DNA of 64,000 bases from RFSX01 sp965248155 (GCA_965248155.1 CBDFIO010000002.1:1426001-1490000); one strand, 5' to 3'; counted from the first letter of the stretch, positions 16,532 through 26,036 are shown. Made by a program: numbers and translations. The notes: generated from the letters alone by a model not told the origin.

Positions 16532-18865
16532 ATGAGATACGGCATACTTATCCTATTCGTGCTTAATAGCCTTATTGTATTTTCTCAAGAAAATACCAAT
16601 CAAAATAACTTTCGTCAACTTGGTGAGGATCTGCCTACACCAAATGTTTATCGATCTGCTTCAGGAGCCCCCGGCCATGAATACTGGCAACAGGAAGCAG
16701 ATTATGACATCAAATTACGCTTAGATGACGACACACAACGAATCTCCGGAGAAGAAACAATTACCTACCACAATAACTCACCAGATGTATTACAATACTT
16801 GTGGATGCAATTAGATCAAAACGTAAGAGCAAAAGATTCAGATACCTACGCCATGAGCACAAGCAATTTGTTAGATAAAATGACTGCTTCTCAATTGACC
16901 CGTCTTGGGCCAAGCTTCGATGGCGGATTTAAAATTGAGTCTGTCGCTTCTCTTGATGGCAAAAAGCTTTCTTATACCATTAATAAAACGATGATGCGTG
17001 TGGATTTACCACAAGCGATAGCATCAGGTGAGTCCTATTCGTTTAATGTGTCTTGGTGGTATAACATACCCAACACCAATAATTCTCGAGCTAGATCAGG
17101 ATATGAGCCATTTGAAGAAGATGGTAACAATGTTTATTTTATTGCGCAATTTTTCCCACGTATGTGTATGTATAATGACGTTTACGGATGGCAGAATAAA
17201 CAATTCTTGGGGAGAGGAGAGTTTACCCTAACCTTTGGTGACTATAAGGTTGAAATTACTGTTCCCAGTGATCATCTTGTATCTTCTACCGGTGAATTAC
17301 AAAATGCTGATAAAGTATTGAGTAAAGACCAAAAATCAAGATTAAAAAAAGCCGCTAAAGGAGGATTGCATCCTGTTACTATCGCAACTTATGATGAAGC
17401 CGAGAAACGCATTCAATCAAAGTCCGACAAAGAACAAACATGGATCTTTCATGCCGATAATGTAAGAGATTTTGCCTTTGCAAGTTCTAGAAGGTTTATT
17501 TGGGATGCGCTAGGTGTTCCCATGTCAGATGGTAGGACCGTCATGGCACAATCAATGTGGACCAAGGAAGGGGATTGTCTATGGAGTAAGTATTCCACAA
17601 AAGCTGTAGCCCATACCATAAAGTGGTATTCACACTACACCTTTGATTACCCCTATCCAACAGCATGGTCTATTGATGGAAGTATGGGCATGGAGTACCC
17701 CATGATATGTTTCAATTTCGGAAGATGTCAGGATGACGGGACTTATTCACAACGAACAAAGTATGGACATATCGGAGTGATTATTCACGAAGTAGGACAT
17801 AATTGGTTTCCAATGATTGTTAATTCAGACGAAAGACAATGGACGTGGATGGATGAAGGGTTGAATTCTTTCTTGCAATATTTAAGTGAGCAACAATGGG
17901 AAAGAGATTATCCTTCTAGACGAGGACCCGCTCATAAAATTGTCAATTACATGAAAGGAGATAAAGAAAAAATATCTCCGATAATGACCAACTCAGAGTC
18001 CATTTTTCAGTTTGGAAATAATGCTTATGGCAAACCAGCCACTGCGCTTAATATTCTCAGAGAAACCATTATGGGAAGAGAGCTATTTGATTTTGCATTT
18101 AAAGAATATTGCAATCGGTGGAAATTTAAACACCCTACTCCAGCAGATTTTTTTAGAACCATGGAAGATGCCTCTGCTGTAGATTTGGATTGGTTCTGGA
18201 GAGGATGGTTTTATACAAACGACCACGTTGATCTAAGCTTAAAAGATGTGGCTTATTATAAAGTGAACAGTAAAAACCCACAAAAGGAATCTGATAGACA
18301 GAAAGCAGAACGTTCTTTATCACTTGAAAATATTTCAAGTATCAGAAACAAAGAAGAAATCAAAGAAACCCAAAATGAATTGGATCCTTTTATTGATGAT
18401 TATTATACCAATTATGATCCACTGGATATTGATATTATTGATGAAGAAGAGTACGATAAGTATTTGTCGGGCCTCACAGATCAAGAAAAAGAATTGATTG
18501 AAAAAAATGAAAATTTTTATCAGCTGACCGTGGAAAACACTGGTGGTTTCGTTATGCCGGTTATATTCCAATTTGAATATGTCGATGGAACAACTGAGGT
18601 TAAAAGGATTCCTGCAGAAGTTTGGCGATTCGGTCAAAAACATATTACGAAGTCTTTCGTAACAGAAAAAGAAATTGCTTCAATCACTCTAGATCCTTTT
18701 CTCGAAACCGCCGATGTAGATCGTAACAACAATCATTATCCTCCACAATTAGAAGATGATCGATTTGAATTATTTAAAAGAAGAAGATTTGGTGGGGGAG
18801 GAGAGAACCCTATGCAAAGAGCTAATAGGGCCAAAGAAAGAGAAGCAGAAATTAATAGACCTTAG
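16532..18865 (+). CDS. Secreted M1 family zinc metallopeptidase
   Basis: 777 residues with an N-terminal signal peptide (about residues 1-19, ending in VFSQ). The gluzincin site is HEVGH at residues 419-423 with Glu442 in WMDEGLNSF, the H-E-x2-H-x18-E spacing of M1 aminopeptidases; SMGMEYPMI before it corresponds to the GAMEN-type substrate loop and YGKPATALN after it supplies the family's Tyr. An N-terminal beta domain with IKLRLDDDTQRISGEETITYHN precedes the catalytic part. It is likely periplasmic or surface-exposed. No T9SS tail is seen. It converges with the hydrolase gene with a 14-base overlap. Confidence 0.9.
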   Translation: MRYGILILFVLNSLIVFSQENTNQNNFRQLGEDLPTPNVYRSASGAPGHEYWQQEADYDIKLRLDDDTQRISGEETITYHNNSPDVLQYLWMQLDQNVRAKDSDTYAMSTSNLLDKMTASQLTRLGPSFDGGFKIESVASLDGKKLSYTINKTMMRVDLPQAIASGESYSFNVSWWYNIPNTNNSRARSGYEPFEEDGNNVYFIAQFFPRMCMYNDVYGWQNKQFLGRGEFTLTFGDYKVEITVPSDHLVSSTGELQNADKVLSKDQKSRLKKAAKGGLHPVTIATYDEAEKRIQSKSDKEQTWIFHADNVRDFAFASSRRFIWDALGVPMSDGRTVMAQSMWTKEGDCLWSKYSTKAVAHTIKWYSHYTFDYPYPTAWSIDGSMGMEYPMICFNFGRCQDDGTYSQRTKYGHIGVIIHEVGHNWFPMIVNSDERQWTWMDEGLNSFLQYLSEQQWERDYPSRRGPAHKIVNYMKGDKEKISPIMTNSESIFQFGNNAYGKPATALNILRETIMGRELFDFAFKEYCNRWKFKHPTPADFFRTMEDASAVDLDWFWRGWFYTNDHVDLSLKDVAYYKVNSKNPQKESDRQKAERSLSLENISSIRNKEEIKETQNELDPFIDDYYTNYDPLDIDIIDEEEYDKYLSGLTDQEKELIEKNENFYQLTVENTGGFVMPVIFQFEYVDGTTEVKRIPAEVWRFGQKHITKSFVTEKEIASITLDPFLETADVDRNNNHYPPQLEDDRFELFKRRRFGGGGENPMQRANRAKEREAEINRP

Positions 18866-19625
18866 TTCTAATATTAATCTCAGAAAGAAATTTATCTAAG
18901 ATTGTATTAAACTCTTTTGGGCGTTCCATCATAGGTGCATGTCCACATTGGTCAATGATTTCCAAATGAGAATTGGGGAGTAGTTCATCAAATTTTTCTC
19001 CTACAAATGGAGGTGTGACCTTGTCTTGCTTTCCCCAGATTAATAAAGAAGGTGCTTTGATCTTCGAAATAGAATTCTCAAGATTATTTCTGATGGCTGA
19101 TTTTGCCGTGACAACAATTCTAATTCCCTTTGATCTATCATTAACAATATCGTATACCTCGTCTACCAATTCTTTTGTAGCCGTTTTGGGATCATAAAAT
19201 GTACTTTCTGTTTTCGTCCTTATGAAATCATAATCTCCACGCTTCGGAAATGTCTTTCCCATGGCACTTTCAAATAGACCTGAACTTCCCGTTAGTATCA
19301 AGGATTTAACTTTCTCAGGACGCTTAAGAGCAAACAACTGGGCGATATGTCCTCCTAAAGAATTTCCAAGAACATTTACTTTTTTATATCCTTTAAAATC
19401 AATAAACTCCTCTACGTAACTTACAAGACTATTTATACTTAAATTTTTAAGAGGTAGTTCCATGATCGGTAATAAAGGAATCACAACATTATATTTGTCA
19501 TTGAAGTTTTCCTGGATGTGTTTAAAATTGCTTAGCGCCCCAAAAAGTCCATGTAACAAAAGCAAGACATCATCAGCACCATTGCTTTCCACGAATCTGA
19601 ATTTAGACTCTACCTTCAATTTCAT
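18852..19625 (-). CDS. Alpha/beta-fold hydrolase
   Basis: About 257 residues from the ATG giving MKLKVES; a longer in-frame version would overlap the upstream gene and was rejected. The triad is visible: nucleophile Ser in GNSLGG, Asp in WGKQDKVTPP and His in CGHAPMMERP, with oxyanion motif LHGLFG near the N-terminus. It is a general MhpC-type hydrolase; substrate unknown. It starts 4 bases after the heme A synthase gene ends, so both are probably one transcript. Confidence 0.88.
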   Translation of the reverse strand: MKLKVESKFRFVESNGADDVLLLLHGLFGALSNFKHIQENFNDKYNVVIPLLPIMELPLKNLSINSLVSYVEEFIDFKGYKKVNVLGNSLGGHIAQLFALKRPEKVKSLILTGSSGLFESAMGKTFPKRGDYDFIRTKTESTFYDPKTATKELVDEVYDIVNDRSKGIRIVVTAKSAIRNNLENSISKIKAPSLLIWGKQDKVTPPFVGEKFDELLPNSHLEIIDQCGHAPMMERPKEFNTILDKFLSEINIRTKVY

Positions 19626-19629
19626 TGTG

Positions 19630-20685
19630 TTAATTCTTAAAACTTTTATGCCTGAAAAAATAATTAAAATACAAAACAACCATTAGTATAAATATAGCAA
19701 TTGCCTGATGCATAACACCAAAAAAGATTGGTATTGTCCCTATCGAATTGATTAAAACCAAAATACCTAATAAAACTTGGAGGTTTAATAAAAAAATAAG
19801 TGCAATACCCTTTTTATATACTCGTTTCTTAAACGGAAATCGTAATAACTTTATTCCTAAGTACATTCCATATGCATATACAAAATATCCCCAATTTCGA
19901 TGCAGCACATGTATCAAGGCAGGCATAAAAGTACTTTTATCATATTCCACAAAATTCATTAATGTCCATGAATCCCAATCAAGTAATATTGATGGAAAAT
20001 ATTCTCCATTTATATCAGGCCAGCTTGGATAATACAATGAAGCACGCATGCCGGATACAATAGCTCCAAAAAATATTTGCAGTATTAAAAACATCAAAAA
20101 ATATTTAAAATGTTTTCGAAAGAATGCATTATTAATCTCACCGTCTCTATTATCGAAAACACCAAAACATGTCCAAGTTAAAACAGATAAAGTCAACAAG
20201 GCAATTCCCAGATGAATTGCAAGCTTATAAGCATTTACCCAGGGTCGGTTAACCAGACCACTTGCTACCATTATCCAGCCAAATACGGCAGCAAGCATGG
20301 CACATAAAAACACATATCCCAGTTTAATGAGCAAAAATCTATCTACCCACTTTTTATATACAAAAAACAAAAGAGGAAAAATGAAAATCAAAGCCATTGC
20401 TTTTGCCCACAGACGATGGAAAAATTCCCAGAAATAGATAAACTTAAATTTTGAAAGACTCATCCCCTGGTTTATTTTTTGATATTGTGGAGTAGCTTTA
20501 TAGAGTTCAAATTCTTTCAACCATTGTGTTTCACTCAAAGGAGGGATAGTACCTGTTACAATTTCCCATTTGGTTATAGAGAGTCCCGATCCTGTAATTC
20601 TTGTTATGCCTCCAATAAAAATCTGAAAGAACAAAAGAACACATCCGGTAACGAGCCAAATTTTTATAGGCCTATTGTATTTCAT
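19630..20685 (-). CDS. ctaA: Heme A synthase (CtaA/COX15 family)
   Basis: About 351 residues with eight predicted membrane segments. The COX15 hallmarks are GGITRITGSGLSITKWE near the N-terminus, WEFFHRLWAK with a heme-ligand His, LAIHLGIALL and two further His in LIHVLHRNWG and GVMHQAIA. It converts heme O to heme A for cytochrome oxidase. I chose the ATG giving MKYNRP over a GTG 18 bases upstream. It is transcribed away from the AT-rich origin candidate on its right. Confidence 0.93.
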   Translation of the reverse strand: MKYNRPIKIWLVTGCVLLFFQIFIGGITRITGSGLSITKWEIVTGTIPPLSETQWLKEFELYKATPQYQKINQGMSLSKFKFIYFWEFFHRLWAKAMALIFIFPLLFFVYKKWVDRFLLIKLGYVFLCAMLAAVFGWIMVASGLVNRPWVNAYKLAIHLGIALLTLSVLTWTCFGVFDNRDGEINNAFFRKHFKYFLMFLILQIFFGAIVSGMRASLYYPSWPDINGEYFPSILLDWDSWTLMNFVEYDKSTFMPALIHVLHRNWGYFVYAYGMYLGIKLLRFPFKKRVYKKGIALIFLLNLQVLLGILVLINSIGTIPIFFGVMHQAIAIFILMVVLYFNYFFRHKSFKN

Positions 20686-20703
20686 TAATTTAATTTCGAA
20701 CAC

Positions 20704-21133
20704 TAAAATAATCTTAGTCTAGAAATGTTTTAGATCTTTTTTAAATAAGAAAGCTTTTAAACACTCCTATTAATAATTATTATCTTTTAAAAGAAAAAAG
20801 GGTCATTATTATTAGTAGTGTTAATAGCTAGATAAAAGAGATCCACAATATTTCTTATTTACTTAATTAAGATTATTGAATTACTATTAAACATGTTATA
20901 CAGTTAATAAAACTTGGAATTTATATATGTAATAACTTAATTAACAACATGTTGATAAACTGTAATGTTGAAAACTTAATATCTGTAATGACGTATAGAA
21001 CAACTTTATTAATGCGGAGAAAATATTAGTAAGATTTATATATAAAATATATTAATATATAAAAGCCTGGAAAAAATTCTTTGTTCCTTTATGATGTTAA
21101 TAAGTCAAAGTTTATAACAAATTATACACAAGG
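20704..21133. other. oriC: Candidate replication origin (oriC): AT-rich gene-free region
   Basis: This 430-base gap between divergent ctaA and dtd is about 79 percent A+T by hand count and has no open frame of note. It holds a DnaA-box match TTATACACA (21122-21130), an 8/9 match on the other strand TGTTGATAA (20950-20958), two copies of an ACATGTT-centred motif near 20891 and 20948, and an uninterrupted A/T tract at about 21035-21064 suitable as an unwinding element. A perfect parS lies 4.3 kb to the left, and base preference in coding strands changes across this area. DnaA itself is not in the window, so this is inference. Confidence 0.5.
21122..21130 (+). promoter_or_regulatory. DnaA box match in the origin candidate
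   Basis: TTATACACA fits the TTATNCACA consensus exactly. It lies 3 bases before the dtd start codon at the right border of the AT-rich region, so it could also influence dtd expression. A single 9-mer in such AT-rich DNA may occur by chance. Confidence 0.4.
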
Positions 21134-21592
21134 ATGAGAGCAGTTATACAACGAACATATACACCCGCCAAAGTTATTATCAATTCAAATGTAAACGGAA
21201 AAATTGAAAAAGGGCTTATTGTATTTTTAGGGGTAGAAGATGAAGACGACACAAGTGATATTCAATGGTTGGCCAAGAAAATTGTTCAGTTGAGAATATT
21301 TAGTGACGAAGACGGAAAGCTGAATAATTCTGTTCAAGATATAAATGGACAACTTTTGGTCATAAGTCAATTTACATTATACGCAAAGGTAAAAAAGGGG
21401 AACAGGCCATCGTTTATTAAATCTGCGAAACCTGAATTTGCACAGACTTTGTATGAACAATTTATAAGTCATTTAAGAAAAGAATATACTATGGATGTAG
21501 CTTGTGGTATTTTTGGAGCCGATATGAAAGTACATTTAATTAATGATGGACCTGTAACAATAATTATTGACTCCAAGAATAAGGATTTATGA
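21134..21592 (+). CDS. dtd: D-aminoacyl-tRNA deacylase
   Basis: 152 residues, full length for the DTD family that hydrolyses D-aminoacyl-tRNA. The start MRAVIQRTY and the two chiral-proofreading motifs are present: SQFTLYA near residue 77 and the C-terminal NDGPVTIII. An AAGG purine stretch lies directly before the ATG. It is first in a tightly packed plus-strand series; the MazG-like gene overlaps its end by 4 bases. Confidence 0.96.
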   Translation: MRAVIQRTYTPAKVIINSNVNGKIEKGLIVFLGVEDEDDTSDIQWLAKKIVQLRIFSDEDGKLNNSVQDINGQLLVISQFTLYAKVKKGNRPSFIKSAKPEFAQTLYEQFISHLRKEYTMDVACGIFGADMKVHLINDGPVTIIIDSKNKDL

Positions 21593-21930
21593 CAATTAAT
21601 GAACTACAAACGAACGTTGATCAATGGATTTCTACGATTGGTGTAAGATATTTTTCAGAGCTTACCAATATGACTATATTAACGGAGGAGACTGGAGAAT
21701 TAGCAAGACTGATTGCCAGGGAGTACGGAGAACAATCATTTAAGAATCCAGAAGAAATGATAAATATTAAAGACAATATTTCTGATGAATTGGCCGATAT
21801 AATTTTTGTAATTGTTTGTATGGCTAATCAAATGAATATTAATCTTGAAGAAGCAATACAAAAAAATCTAATCAAGAAATCTTCGAGAGACAAGAGAAGA
21901 CACTTGGACAACAACAAATTGAAAGATTGA
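21589..21930 (+). CDS. MazG-like nucleotide pyrophosphohydrolase
   Basis: 113 residues with the all-alpha NTP-PPase metal site: EETGELARL followed by DELADIIFVIVCM, giving the E-x2-E and E-x2-D pair that binds Mg. Proteins of this size hydrolyse non-canonical or excess nucleoside triphosphates. It overlaps dtd by 4 bases (ATGA) and the next gene by 4 (TTGA), so translation is likely coupled. Exact substrate unknown. Confidence 0.9.
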   Translation: MTINELQTNVDQWISTIGVRYFSELTNMTILTEETGELARLIAREYGEQSFKNPEEMINIKDNISDELADIIFVIVCMANQMNINLEEAIQKNLIKKSSRDKRRHLDNNKLKD

Positions 21931-23150
21931 AACGGGAAATAGATTTATTAGAGAAATTAGAAAAGGAGCTCAGTCTCAAGGAACTGCAAATTAAAAGTCT
22001 GCTAACGATTACCCAGGCTATCAACGACAATGTTTCTGCAGACGGACTCTTTAATATGTATCGTTCATTTCTTAGCTGGGAGATGGGTATCGAAAAAATG
22101 ATACTGTTTGTCAAGGATACAGAAGATTGGACAAGTGCCAGCTCAATAAATGTCAACGATAAGTATGTCCCGGAACTGATTGAAGAATGTTTAAAATATA
22201 AGAGATTACACACGATCAAAGAAGATAACCACGCCTATTTAAGATTGTTCGATATTGTAATTCCCGTCTTCCATAAAAACAACCCTATCTCATACGCATT
22301 AATTGGAGGCATAAAAGACAAAGATGATATTTATAACAAGATTCAATTTATTACAACAATTACCAACATTATAGCGGTAGCTATCGAAAACAAGCGCCTC
22401 TTTAAAAAACAAATTAAGCAAGAGCGATTAAACAAAGAATTAGAATTAGCGAAAGAATTTCAGGAAATGTTAATCCCTGAGAATATTCCTAAAAGCGACT
22501 TTTACGAAGTAGATACATTTTACAAACCCCATTTTAATATTGGCGGTGATTATATCGATTTCATGAAATTTAGTGAAGAAAGATTTGCAGTAGTTATCGC
22601 AGATATTTCCGGAAAAGGAGTGGCGGCAGCACTCTTAATGTCTAATTTTCAAGCCATGCTCCAAAGCCTAATCTTTCAATATCGCGATCTTGAAACTTTT
22701 GTTTTTGCTTTAAATCAAGCGGTATATAGAATTACAAAAAGCGATAAGTTTATAACTTTTTTCATTGCTGAAGTGGACATCCAAGCCCGAACACTTAAAT
22801 ACATTAACGCTGGACATTGCCCACCGCTGATTTACAACAATGGAGAACTTGAAATGCTAAAGACAGGAAGTACGGTAATTGGCGCATTTGAAAATCTTCC
22901 ATTTTTACAGGAACACACTTTTAGTTTAGCTAAGGACGCCTTATTATTTTGTTTTACCGATGGGCTTGTGGATCTAAGGGATGATAAGGGAAATTTCTTT
23001 GACGAAGAAAGAGTTAAAGAATTCATGTTAAAAAACCGTAAATTATCAGCAAATAAATTTAATAGTGCTCTGGTTGAACAACTAGAAGAATTTAAAGGTG
23101 AAGAAGAATACGTTGATGACATTGCTATATTAACAACAAAAATTTATTAG
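21927..23150 (+). CDS. GAF-type sensor with SpoIIE/PP2C serine phosphatase domain
   Basis: 407 residues. A short coiled-coil start leads into a GAF-like sensor region (about 25-160), a linker helix (KQERLNKELELAKEFQ), then a PP2C phosphatase of the RsbU/SpoIIE type. Metal-binding motifs are visible: NIGGDYIDF, VIADISGKGVAAALLMS, NAGHCPPLIY, CFTDGLVDLRD and DDIAIL. Such proteins dephosphorylate anti-sigma antagonists or similar partners; none is adjacent. The start is TTG overlapping the preceding stop. Confidence 0.9.
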   Translation: MKREIDLLEKLEKELSLKELQIKSLLTITQAINDNVSADGLFNMYRSFLSWEMGIEKMILFVKDTEDWTSASSINVNDKYVPELIEECLKYKRLHTIKEDNHAYLRLFDIVIPVFHKNNPISYALIGGIKDKDDIYNKIQFITTITNIIAVAIENKRLFKKQIKQERLNKELELAKEFQEMLIPENIPKSDFYEVDTFYKPHFNIGGDYIDFMKFSEERFAVVIADISGKGVAAALLMSNFQAMLQSLIFQYRDLETFVFALNQAVYRITKSDKFITFFIAEVDIQARTLKYINAGHCPPLIYNNGELEMLKTGSTVIGAFENLPFLQEHTFSLAKDALLFCFTDGLVDLRDDKGNFFDEERVKEFMLKNRKLSANKFNSALVEQLEEFKGEEEYVDDIAILTTKIY

Positions 23151-23155
23151 TCAAT

Positions 23156-23935
23156 ATGGAAAAATCCAGAATAGCTGCAGCATTTTTGGCATTGTTTGCT
23201 GGGAGCATAGGCTTACACAAGTTTTATTTAAGAGATACAGGAGCAGGTATCTTTTATATTGTATTAATGTTTATGACCTCGAGATTCTTCCCCGTATCAA
23301 CAATGCTGGGTTTGTTTGATGCAATCCATCTGTTTTCAATGAGTGAAGAAACATTTGACAGGAAGTACAACAAAAATATAATTCGTCAGGAGTCATCAAG
23401 AAAACCATATCCTTCTCAAAACAGGAGACGGAGAGACATGAAGATGGGGAGGGAAAGGTATGACTATAAAAAGAATACAGGGAAAAGAAGAGATAACCCA
23501 TTCAAGCGCAGCGCTGAAAAAAAATATAAGGAATATGACCTGGAAGATGCTCTAGAAGATTATAATCATGCTTTAGAAATAACGCCAGAGGATAAAGAAA
23601 TCCATTTTAACTTGGCAGCGATTCACTCTTTACTAGAGAACAAGGAGAAGAGCTTTAATCATCTTGAAGAAGCGGTCAGATTAGGATTTTCTGATAAAAA
23701 GAAAATTTTAAGCCTTGACGACCTTGCCTATTTGAGAATTCAAGAAGAGTTTGAAGCATTCAAGAACAATGGCTTCAGCAGTAAGGAAACGAAAGGCATT
23801 GAGGCACCAGGCAGCGATCTTTTACAAGACGACCTCCTATTATCACAGTTGAAAAAATTAAAGGACCTTAGAAGTAGGGGCTTATTATCACAAAAGGAGT
23901 TCAACTATGAAAAAGAAAAACTGTTTAGAAAGTAG
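23156..23935 (+). CDS. TM2-domain protein with TPR and SHOCT-like C-terminus
   Basis: 259 residues in three parts. Residues 1-60 are a TM2 domain with two membrane segments (GSIGLHKFYLRDTGAG, then a second hydrophobic stretch and GLFDAIHLF). A basic linker follows (about 80-120, rich in Arg, Lys and Tyr), then a TPR-like pair of helices (YDLEDALEDYNHALEITPEDKEIHFNLA, split here from its partner), and a last 30-residue SHOCT-like segment (LKDLRSRGLLSQKEFNYEK). Role unknown; the parts suggest a membrane-tethered scaffold. It lies 5 bases after the phosphatase gene. Confidence 0.75.
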   Translation: MEKSRIAAAFLALFAGSIGLHKFYLRDTGAGIFYIVLMFMTSRFFPVSTMLGLFDAIHLFSMSEETFDRKYNKNIIRQESSRKPYPSQNRRRRDMKMGRERYDYKKNTGKRRDNPFKRSAEKKYKEYDLEDALEDYNHALEITPEDKEIHFNLAAIHSLLENKEKSFNHLEEAVRLGFSDKKKILSLDDLAYLRIQEEFEAFKNNGFSSKETKGIEAPGSDLLQDDLLLSQLKKLKDLRSRGLLSQKEFNYEKEKLFRK

Positions 23936-23968
23936 AGAACAATTTTATAGTTTCAAAATAAGAGAGAA

Positions 23969-24628
23969 TTGATTGCGAAAGAATTAATTTCAAATGACAT
24001 TTTACCATTAAATCTAAATGACACCTGTGCTCAGGCTATGTCCATGATGAGTGTTTATCGGGTAAAAGATTTGCCCGTAGTAGAGGACAATAATTTATTG
24101 GGAATGGTTTCAGAAGATAGTGTAAGCACTGTGGATCCTGACACTTTAATCGCAGACACTCATTTGAACAAGTCCTACATTTATATTGAAATGACCGACC
24201 ACATTTTTGAAGTATTAAGCCGGTTGGCACAAAACAATATAACGGTCGTTCCGGTAGTAGATAATGAAGAAAAATTCTTGGGAATTATTTCGCAGGAAGA
24301 TCTTATTAAATACTATGCAAACACATTTTCCTTTAAAGAGCCAGGTAGCATTATCGTAATCGAAACCACAAAAAATGGATATATATTATCAGAAGTAGCC
24401 CGCGTGGTTGAACTTGAAAATGCTGTTATCATATCTAGCTTTATTACAAGTTCAGAAGACACAGAGAACATTCTGCTCACTATAAAAGTAAATCAACAAG
24501 AAATAAGCAACATCGTATCGGCATTGGAACGATACGACTATAAAGTGAGCGCAAGTTTCGTAGAAGATGAATATGCGGATGACCTAAAAGACCGCTATGA
24601 TTTATTAATGAATTATCTAAATGTATAA
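23969..24628 (+). CDS. CBS-domain pair protein
   Basis: 219 residues. Two CBS repeats fill the first 120 residues (VYRVKDLPVVEDNNLLGMVSED-like and NITVVPVVDNEEKFLGIIS), followed by an ACT-like or dimerisation region. CBS pairs bind adenine nucleotides and regulate partners. The start appears to be TTG (giving MIAKELIS) preceded by an AGAGAGAA purine stretch. It overlaps the barrel gene by 8 bases and lies close to nadK, an arrangement I recall from other Bacteroidota. Confidence 0.82.
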   Translation: MIAKELISNDILPLNLNDTCAQAMSMMSVYRVKDLPVVEDNNLLGMVSEDSVSTVDPDTLIADTHLNKSYIYIEMTDHIFEVLSRLAQNNITVVPVVDNEEKFLGIISQEDLIKYYANTFSFKEPGSIIVIETTKNGYILSEVARVVELENAVIISSFITSSEDTENILLTIKVNQQEISNIVSALERYDYKVSASFVEDEYADDLKDRYDLLMNYLNV

Positions 24629-26021
24629 GTGTTTATTCATCTTCACATTTTCTGTATTTACAATTTCAATATTTGCTCAGGACGGTGAAGTTGTTATAGA
24701 GAATATCGTTTTTGAAGGAAATAGACATACCAAAGAAAAGGCCATTCTCCAGGAACTGGATTTTAAGGAAGGAGACACAATATCCCTTTTGTCTCTAAAC
24801 GAAATTTTTCAACGCAACAAGCTTCAAATCTTAAGTACGGGGCTCTTCAACTTTTCTGAAATTAACCTGAGGAATTATAATCCGGCTGATATGATTACCG
24901 ATGTAATTATCAGACTTGAAGAAAACTGGTATTTGTTTCCAGTGCCCATTTTCGAATTAGCAGATAGAAACTTTAGTGCCTGGTGGAAAGAGCAAAATAG
25001 ATCACTAAGCCGTGTTAATTATGGATTTCGAATTGCACACTATAATCTTAGCGGAAATAGAGATCCAATTAAATTAAAAGTACATTTTGGGTATACAAAA
25101 AAATATGAACTACAATACTCTTATCCCTACTTAGCACTTGACAATAAGTTGGGATTGGGGCTCAATATCTTTTATTCAGAAAACAAGGAAATAGGGTACA
25201 AAACAATCAACAATAAGACTCAATATGCGATGCATGAAGATGAGCGAAAGTTGTTATCGCGATTCAGAACAGACCCAGAAATAAAATTCCGCCCTAATGT
25301 TAATAATTACCATGCGCTTAGAATTGAATTTCATTACAACAAAGTAGACCCATTTGTTGTCAAGCAATTAAACGAAAATTACTTTTTAGAAGAAAGGAGC
25401 AGCATTAGATTTTTCTTTTTAGAGTATGATTTCAATTTTGACAAGCGACGATATAAGCACTATCCCCAGGGAGGGCATTTAATTTTTCTAAACATCAAAA
25501 AAGAAGGCTTTGGATTGTTTAATGAGTTTAACAACTTAAGCGTGACAACGGGTTTTGAAAAACACTTTAGGATTTCAAATGGCACAACCCTGAGCAGCCG
25601 AAATAAAGGAAAGTTTAATATTATCAGAAACCAATTGTCGTTTGCCAATAACACAGGACTGGGCTGGAATGAAGATATTGTAAGTGGCTATGAGCTATAT
25701 GTTATGGATGGATCAGACTATTTTATCTCAATGAATTCCACAAAAGTGCGACTGTTTGATAATAACCTGAATACTGTAAAGTGGTTTCCTAAGCAATTTA
25801 GAAAAATGAACTTAAGTGTATTCTTTAGATTTAATTTTGATGTAGCTTACGTTAATGAACCCGAATATATATTGACGAATAGTTTGAACAACAGGTGGAT
25901 TTATGGTTATGGTCCAGCAATTGATGTAAAATTATTTAATAACTTTCTTTTTAGCTTTGAATATAGCTTTAATGATATTGGAGAAAAGGGGTTGTTTTTT
26001 CACAATTCTTTTGCTTTCTAA
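24621..26021 (+). CDS. POTRA-domain outer-membrane beta-barrel protein (BamA/TamA-like)
   Basis: 466 residues. A signal peptide ends at IFAQ near residue 20. One POTRA domain follows (VVIENIVFEGNRHTKEKAILQELDFKEGD), then a 16-strand-type barrel rich in alternating aromatic residues and ending in Phe (NSFAF), the BAM recognition signal. With only one POTRA and short length it is not the main BamA but a smaller Omp85 relative. It overlaps the CBS gene by 8 bases and precedes nadK by 15. Confidence 0.85.
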   Translation: MYKCLFIFTFSVFTISIFAQDGEVVIENIVFEGNRHTKEKAILQELDFKEGDTISLLSLNEIFQRNKLQILSTGLFNFSEINLRNYNPADMITDVIIRLEENWYLFPVPIFELADRNFSAWWKEQNRSLSRVNYGFRIAHYNLSGNRDPIKLKVHFGYTKKYELQYSYPYLALDNKLGLGLNIFYSENKEIGYKTINNKTQYAMHEDERKLLSRFRTDPEIKFRPNVNNYHALRIEFHYNKVDPFVVKQLNENYFLEERSSIRFFFLEYDFNFDKRRYKHYPQGGHLIFLNIKKEGFGLFNEFNNLSVTTGFEKHFRISNGTTLSSRNKGKFNIIRNQLSFANNTGLGWNEDIVSGYELYVMDGSDYFISMNSTKVRLFDNNLNTVKWFPKQFRKMNLSVFFRFNFDVAYVNEPEYILTNSLNNRWIYGYGPAIDVKLFNNFLFSFEYSFNDIGEKGLFFHNSFAF

Positions 26022-26036
26022 AAGAACGAATCAATA

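Noticed and set aside
18335..18643. Minus-strand open frame of about 100 codons inside the M1 peptidase gene
   Set aside because: It is the antisense of a clearly coding region with HExxH-type enzyme conservation; composition is Phe/Ile-rich as expected for a shadow frame.
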